From positions 1 through 64,000 of the forward strand of contig JAZKYO010000030.1 of NCBI GenBank assembly GCA_045612185.1: a stretch of 64,000 nt of DNA. Reading direction: 5' to 3'. This document shows, piece by piece, positions 61,630 through 64,000 of this stretch; within the stretch, counting starts at the first letter, position 1, and each line of letters opens with the position of its first letter. The notes under the pieces are model-generated. The model was given only the letters and a program-made list of their open reading frames with translations, ran no database searches and was not told the origin of the DNA. The position numbers were made by a program, and so were the translations under genes. The DNA is from RGIG8775 sp045612185 (lineage in GTDB: Bacteria; Bacillota; Clostridia; Oscillospirales; CAG-272).

Positions 61630-62745
61630 CTATCCAAACACTCTTTTTATTGCTTCGAGATAGCCGTAGCGGTAAAGGTCATCAGGCTCAAGATAGCTTC
61701 CCTCTGTCCACTCGTTCCAGCTATTTACCGTAACCAGAGGAGATTTGAGATTTTTATGCGTGTCTATATATTCCTTTGCCATAAGAAAAGCCTTTTCCAC
61801 GTTTTGGGGCGTATTGTTTGTACATATATTTTTGAGAGTCCGCTCCCTCGGCTGAGAGTATCTCGGTGTGGCGTCCCATCCAAGTGACACGTGAGGATAA
61901 TATGGCATTTTGAAATTGGCATCAACATACTCCCACTCTTTTTTCACGTTCTCCAAAATAGCGGTATAATCACCTTCCATGCTTGTAAAATGACAGAATT
62001 GATAGTGTGTTACGCTATCAAAACCAAGCTCATTAACAGCTGATACCATATTTCCCTCAAAAGCAGGATCTATCCCCGTATCATTCATTGACTTCTCACT
62101 CCTCAAGGTCAGCTGAAGTTCAAGTCCGCTGAAACCGGCTTTCACAGTTTCACTTCTGAAATAATCAAGAGCTTTTTTTGTGTTTTCAATTCCCCCAAGA
62201 CCTTTTACAAGGTTGTCGAGATCATAAATCATATAAACAGGTTTCCCATCTATTTTATAGTAGGATGGGTGCGTAAAATAATTATCTATCGTCCTGTGAA
62301 CGATAACGTCAAAATTCTTTCTGTCAACTTTACCGTCCCAAATCGGCACATTAAGATGTGCGGTACGCTTATCCCAAATCGAGGTGGCGGTATGGTTTGC
62401 CCACATAATATAAAATTTTACTTTGCTATTGTTTTGGGCTTTAAGATAACCGTCGTTAAGACACTGCTCAAGAAACGGACGGTTGTCAAACCAATACCAA
62501 TCGTATATAAAGACGTTTACTCCGTACGCCGCTGCAGATTCTATCTGCGCTTCCATAACGCTTGGATCCGCCTCATTACAGTAGCCCCAAAGCGGCTTTC
62601 TTGGCCAAGCGTGCCCCTCGAAAAAGGGCTTCATATCCTTTACAGTCTGCCATTCACCGATTCCGTCGGGCCAAAACATGCGCGTTCTTGGCTCATCTCC
62701 GGTATACGCGGGCCATATATATGCCGCTATATCATATTTGGACAT
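61630..62745 (-). CDS. WbsX / GH99-like glycan-active protein
   Basis: The 371-residue cytoplasmic protein without signal peptide starts after GGAGGTGGATT. It matches the Glyco_tran_WbsX (GH99-like) family: AAYIWPAYTGDE near the start, YGVNVFIYDWYWFD, VKFYIMWANH, YFTHPSYYKIDGKPVYMIYD and, near the end, NSWNEWTEGSYLEPD. Members occur in O-antigen and exopolysaccharide clusters and as endo-mannosidase relatives, so either transferase or hydrolase activity is possible. It is divergent from ksgA. Confidence 0.8.
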   Translation of the reverse strand: MSKYDIAAYIWPAYTGDEPRTRMFWPDGIGEWQTVKDMKPFFEGHAWPRKPLWGYCNEADPSVMEAQIESAAAYGVNVFIYDWYWFDNRPFLEQCLNDGYLKAQNNSKVKFYIMWANHTATSIWDKRTAHLNVPIWDGKVDRKNFDVIVHRTIDNYFTHPSYYKIDGKPVYMIYDLDNLVKGLGGIENTKKALDYFRSETVKAGFSGLELQLTLRSEKSMNDTGIDPAFEGNMVSAVNELGFDSVTHYQFCHFTSMEGDYTAILENVKKEWEYVDANFKMPYYPHVSLGWDATPRYSQPRERTLKNICTNNTPQNVEKAFLMAKEYIDTHKNLKSPLVTVNSWNEWTEGSYLEPDDLYRYGYLEAIKRVFG

Positions 62746-62772
62746 AATCCACCTCCAAATTTCGTTGTTTTA

Positions 62773-62852
62773 ATTTTACATCTTTATTTCGGCTTTGTCA
62801 ACTGTTTTGTACAAAATAACAGTTGACATTTTACAATAAAATATGTTAGAAT
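62773..62852. promoter_or_regulatory. palindromic divergent promoter pair (WbsX-like gene / ksgA)
   Basis: Leftward: TTGACA (62796-62801), 17 bases, TAAAAT (62773-62778). Rightward: TTGACA (62823-62828), 18 bases, TAGAAT (62847-62852). The two -35 boxes are the outer ends of an inverted repeat TGTCAACTGTT (62796-62806) and AACAGTTGACA (62818-62828). Polymerases at the two promoters face away from each other with -35 boxes only 21 bases apart, so they probably compete. Confidence 0.8.
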
Positions 62853-62882
62853 TAAATAAAATATTTTGTAATGGGAGATTTT

Positions 62883-63749
62883 ATGAACCTTTGCGACATC
62901 AAAAATATTAAACAGATAATGTCGGTTTTCGGCATTAAGTTTCACAAGGAATTCGGACAGAACTTCCTTACCAACAAAATGGTGGTTGAGGACATTGCCG
63001 ACTACTGCTGTGAGGGAAAATCAAACACTATTCTCGAAATAGGTCCCGGCATAGGCACGCTTACAGTAGAACTTGCCGAGCGCTATGAAAAGGTTATTGC
63101 GCTTGAGATTGACAAGGGGCTTATTCCCGTTCTCTCCTACACGCTTGACACGTACAACAACGTAGAGGTCATTAACGAGGACGTTATGAAAACCGACCTT
63201 GAGACATTACTCGCCCCATATTTTGAAAACGGAGTTTCGGTTTGCGCCAATCTGCCCTACTACATAACCACGCCTATTCTTATGAAGCTGCTTGAGTCAA
63301 AGCTCCCTTTTGATTACATCACAATAATGATACAGTCTGAGGTTGCCGACAGACTTTGCGCTAAGGCAGGAAGCAAGGATTGCGGTGCTATAACCGCGGT
63401 GCTTTCCTATTACGGTGAGGCTGAAAAGCTGTTTACGGTTGAGGCTGACAACTTTATGCCTCCACCAAAGGTCAATTCAAGCGTGGTACGCATAAAACTT
63501 TACAAAAACAAGCCGTACACCCCCAAGGACGAAGAGCTTTTCTTCAAGGTTATAAAGGCGGCGTTTGAGCAACGCAGAAAAACCCTGCTTAACGCACTTT
63601 CCTGCGGATTTCCCGAAATTACAAAAGAAAGGCTTGCGGAGGCTATTGAAAAGGCAGGACACCGTCCCGACATCCGCGGCGAAAAGCTTGACGTTAAAAT
63701 GTTCTGCGAGCTTGCAGACATCATATATGATATAAAAACCTCCATTTAA
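62883..63749 (+). CDS. ksgA: 16S rRNA dimethyladenosine transferase
   Basis: The start ATG 62883 follows GGGAG; an ATG at 62871 contains that ribosome site and is rejected. The 288-residue enzyme dimethylates two adjacent adenines in the 3' hairpin of 16S rRNA. Visible are FGQNFLTNKMVVEDIADYC, the SAM site LEIGPGIGTLTVELAERYE, the target-site NLPYYITTPILMKLL and the C-terminal PPPKVNSSVVRIK. Also known as rsmA. Confidence 0.96.
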   Translation: MNLCDIKNIKQIMSVFGIKFHKEFGQNFLTNKMVVEDIADYCCEGKSNTILEIGPGIGTLTVELAERYEKVIALEIDKGLIPVLSYTLDTYNNVEVINEDVMKTDLETLLAPYFENGVSVCANLPYYITTPILMKLLESKLPFDYITIMIQSEVADRLCAKAGSKDCGAITAVLSYYGEAEKLFTVEADNFMPPPKVNSSVVRIKLYKNKPYTPKDEELFFKVIKAAFEQRRKTLLNALSCGFPEITKERLAEAIEKAGHRPDIRGEKLDVKMFCELADIIYDIKTSI

Positions 63750-63794
63750 CACAGATTTAACACAAAAGCGCTTTCGGATTTTACACAAAATATG

Positions 63795-63801
63795 TTATAT
63801 T
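63795..63801 (+). promoter_or_regulatory. possible extended -10 before the cotransporter gene
   Basis: TGTTATATT resembles an extended -10. The preceding ATTTTACACAAAATATG is similar to the ksgA promoter spacer, but there is no good -35. Confidence 0.3.
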
Positions 63802-63848
63802 GGGTATAAGGAAAATTTTTGTTAAAAATCTGTTGCTATGGAGGAAAT

Positions 63849-64000
63849 ATGTTCGATTACACAAACGTTTTGACACTTCTTGGCGGTATATGTCTGTTCC
63901 TTTTCGGAATGACGGTTATGGGCGACGCTCTTGAAAAAAGCGCAGGCTCACAGCTTAAAGGACTGCTTGCCAAGATGACCTCAAACCCACTAAAAGGATT
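63849..64000 (+). CDS. Na/phosphate cotransporter family protein, 5' part
   Basis: The reading frame runs off the right edge. ATG 63849 follows GGAGGAA. The 50 visible residues (NVLTLLGGICLFLFGMTVMG, then DALEKSAGSQLKGLLAKMTS) match the beginning of the Na/Pi cotransporter (NptA/PhoU-containing) family, which imports phosphate with sodium. Everything after residue 50 lies outside the window. Confidence 0.85.
   Translation, partial: MFDYTNVLTLLGGICLFLFGMTVMGDALEKSAGSQLKGLLAKMTSNPLKG

Noticed and set aside
61630..62745. Secreted GH99 endo-mannosidase
   Set aside because: No signal peptide is present; the WbsX-like family assignment is kept without stating a reaction.

Overview
The window looks like a chromosomal contig of an endospore-forming gut- or rumen-type Clostridia. 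The evidence is a complete spoIIA operon (anti-anti-sigma, anti-sigma, sigma-F), the clostridial gene order cmk-plsC-ispH/S1, strong AGGAGG-type ribosome sites, near-consensus TTGACA-17-TATAAT promoters, and DUF6273 and DNRLRE (CBM96-type) surface proteins. No rRNA, tRNA or CRISPR array is visible.

Positions 1-3850 are a graveyard of mobile DNA: a truncated IS3-type element, a frameshifted IS30-type transposase and an orphan Tn916-type excisionase without integrase. Among them sits a small intact-looking regulatory module: a ribbon-helix-helix repressor gene facing a 51-residue peptide gene across three copies of a 16-bp operator, a second peptide gene of 47 residues, and a roughly 90-nt antisense-oriented RNA with its own perfect promoter and terminator. 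Next to the IS3 scar is a roughly 200-nt structured RNA candidate with a consensus promoter, several nested helices and an intrinsic terminator.

Positions 3888-50050 are dominated by secreted carbohydrate-directed proteins. A three-gene operon (3888-11073) encodes an alpha/beta-hydrolase, a DUF6273 lipoprotein and a giant jelly-roll protein. A 2979-residue secreted protein (11912-20851) joins a homologous esterase domain, duplicated DNRLRE/jelly-roll blocks and a NodB-type deacetylase domain. A two-component system with an HtrA protease, the spoIIA operon and an EF-G paralogue follow. Then comes a tandem array of four paralogous lipoproteins (29099-40216), each a clan GH-A glycosidase resembling GH50 agarases with one or two DNRLRE domains. 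After pgk-tpiA comes a second tandem array of six lipoproteins (42607-49956) with CxxC-rich stalks and concanavalin-like domains, most with their own near-consensus promoter and terminator. The two arrays look like an expanded polysaccharide-binding and degrading surface system built by duplication; the substrate cannot be read from the sequence.

Positions 50055-64000 are mostly core genes: a mannose-6-phosphate-isomerase-like cupin with an AraC/PocR regulator, a Kef-type antiporter, a UPF0340 protein, and a long operon rpiR - flavoprotein - two metallo-beta-lactamase-fold proteins - cmk - plsC - ispH/S1. The right edge holds a WbsX/GH99-like gene divergent from ksgA across a palindromic double promoter, and the start of a Na/phosphate cotransporter.
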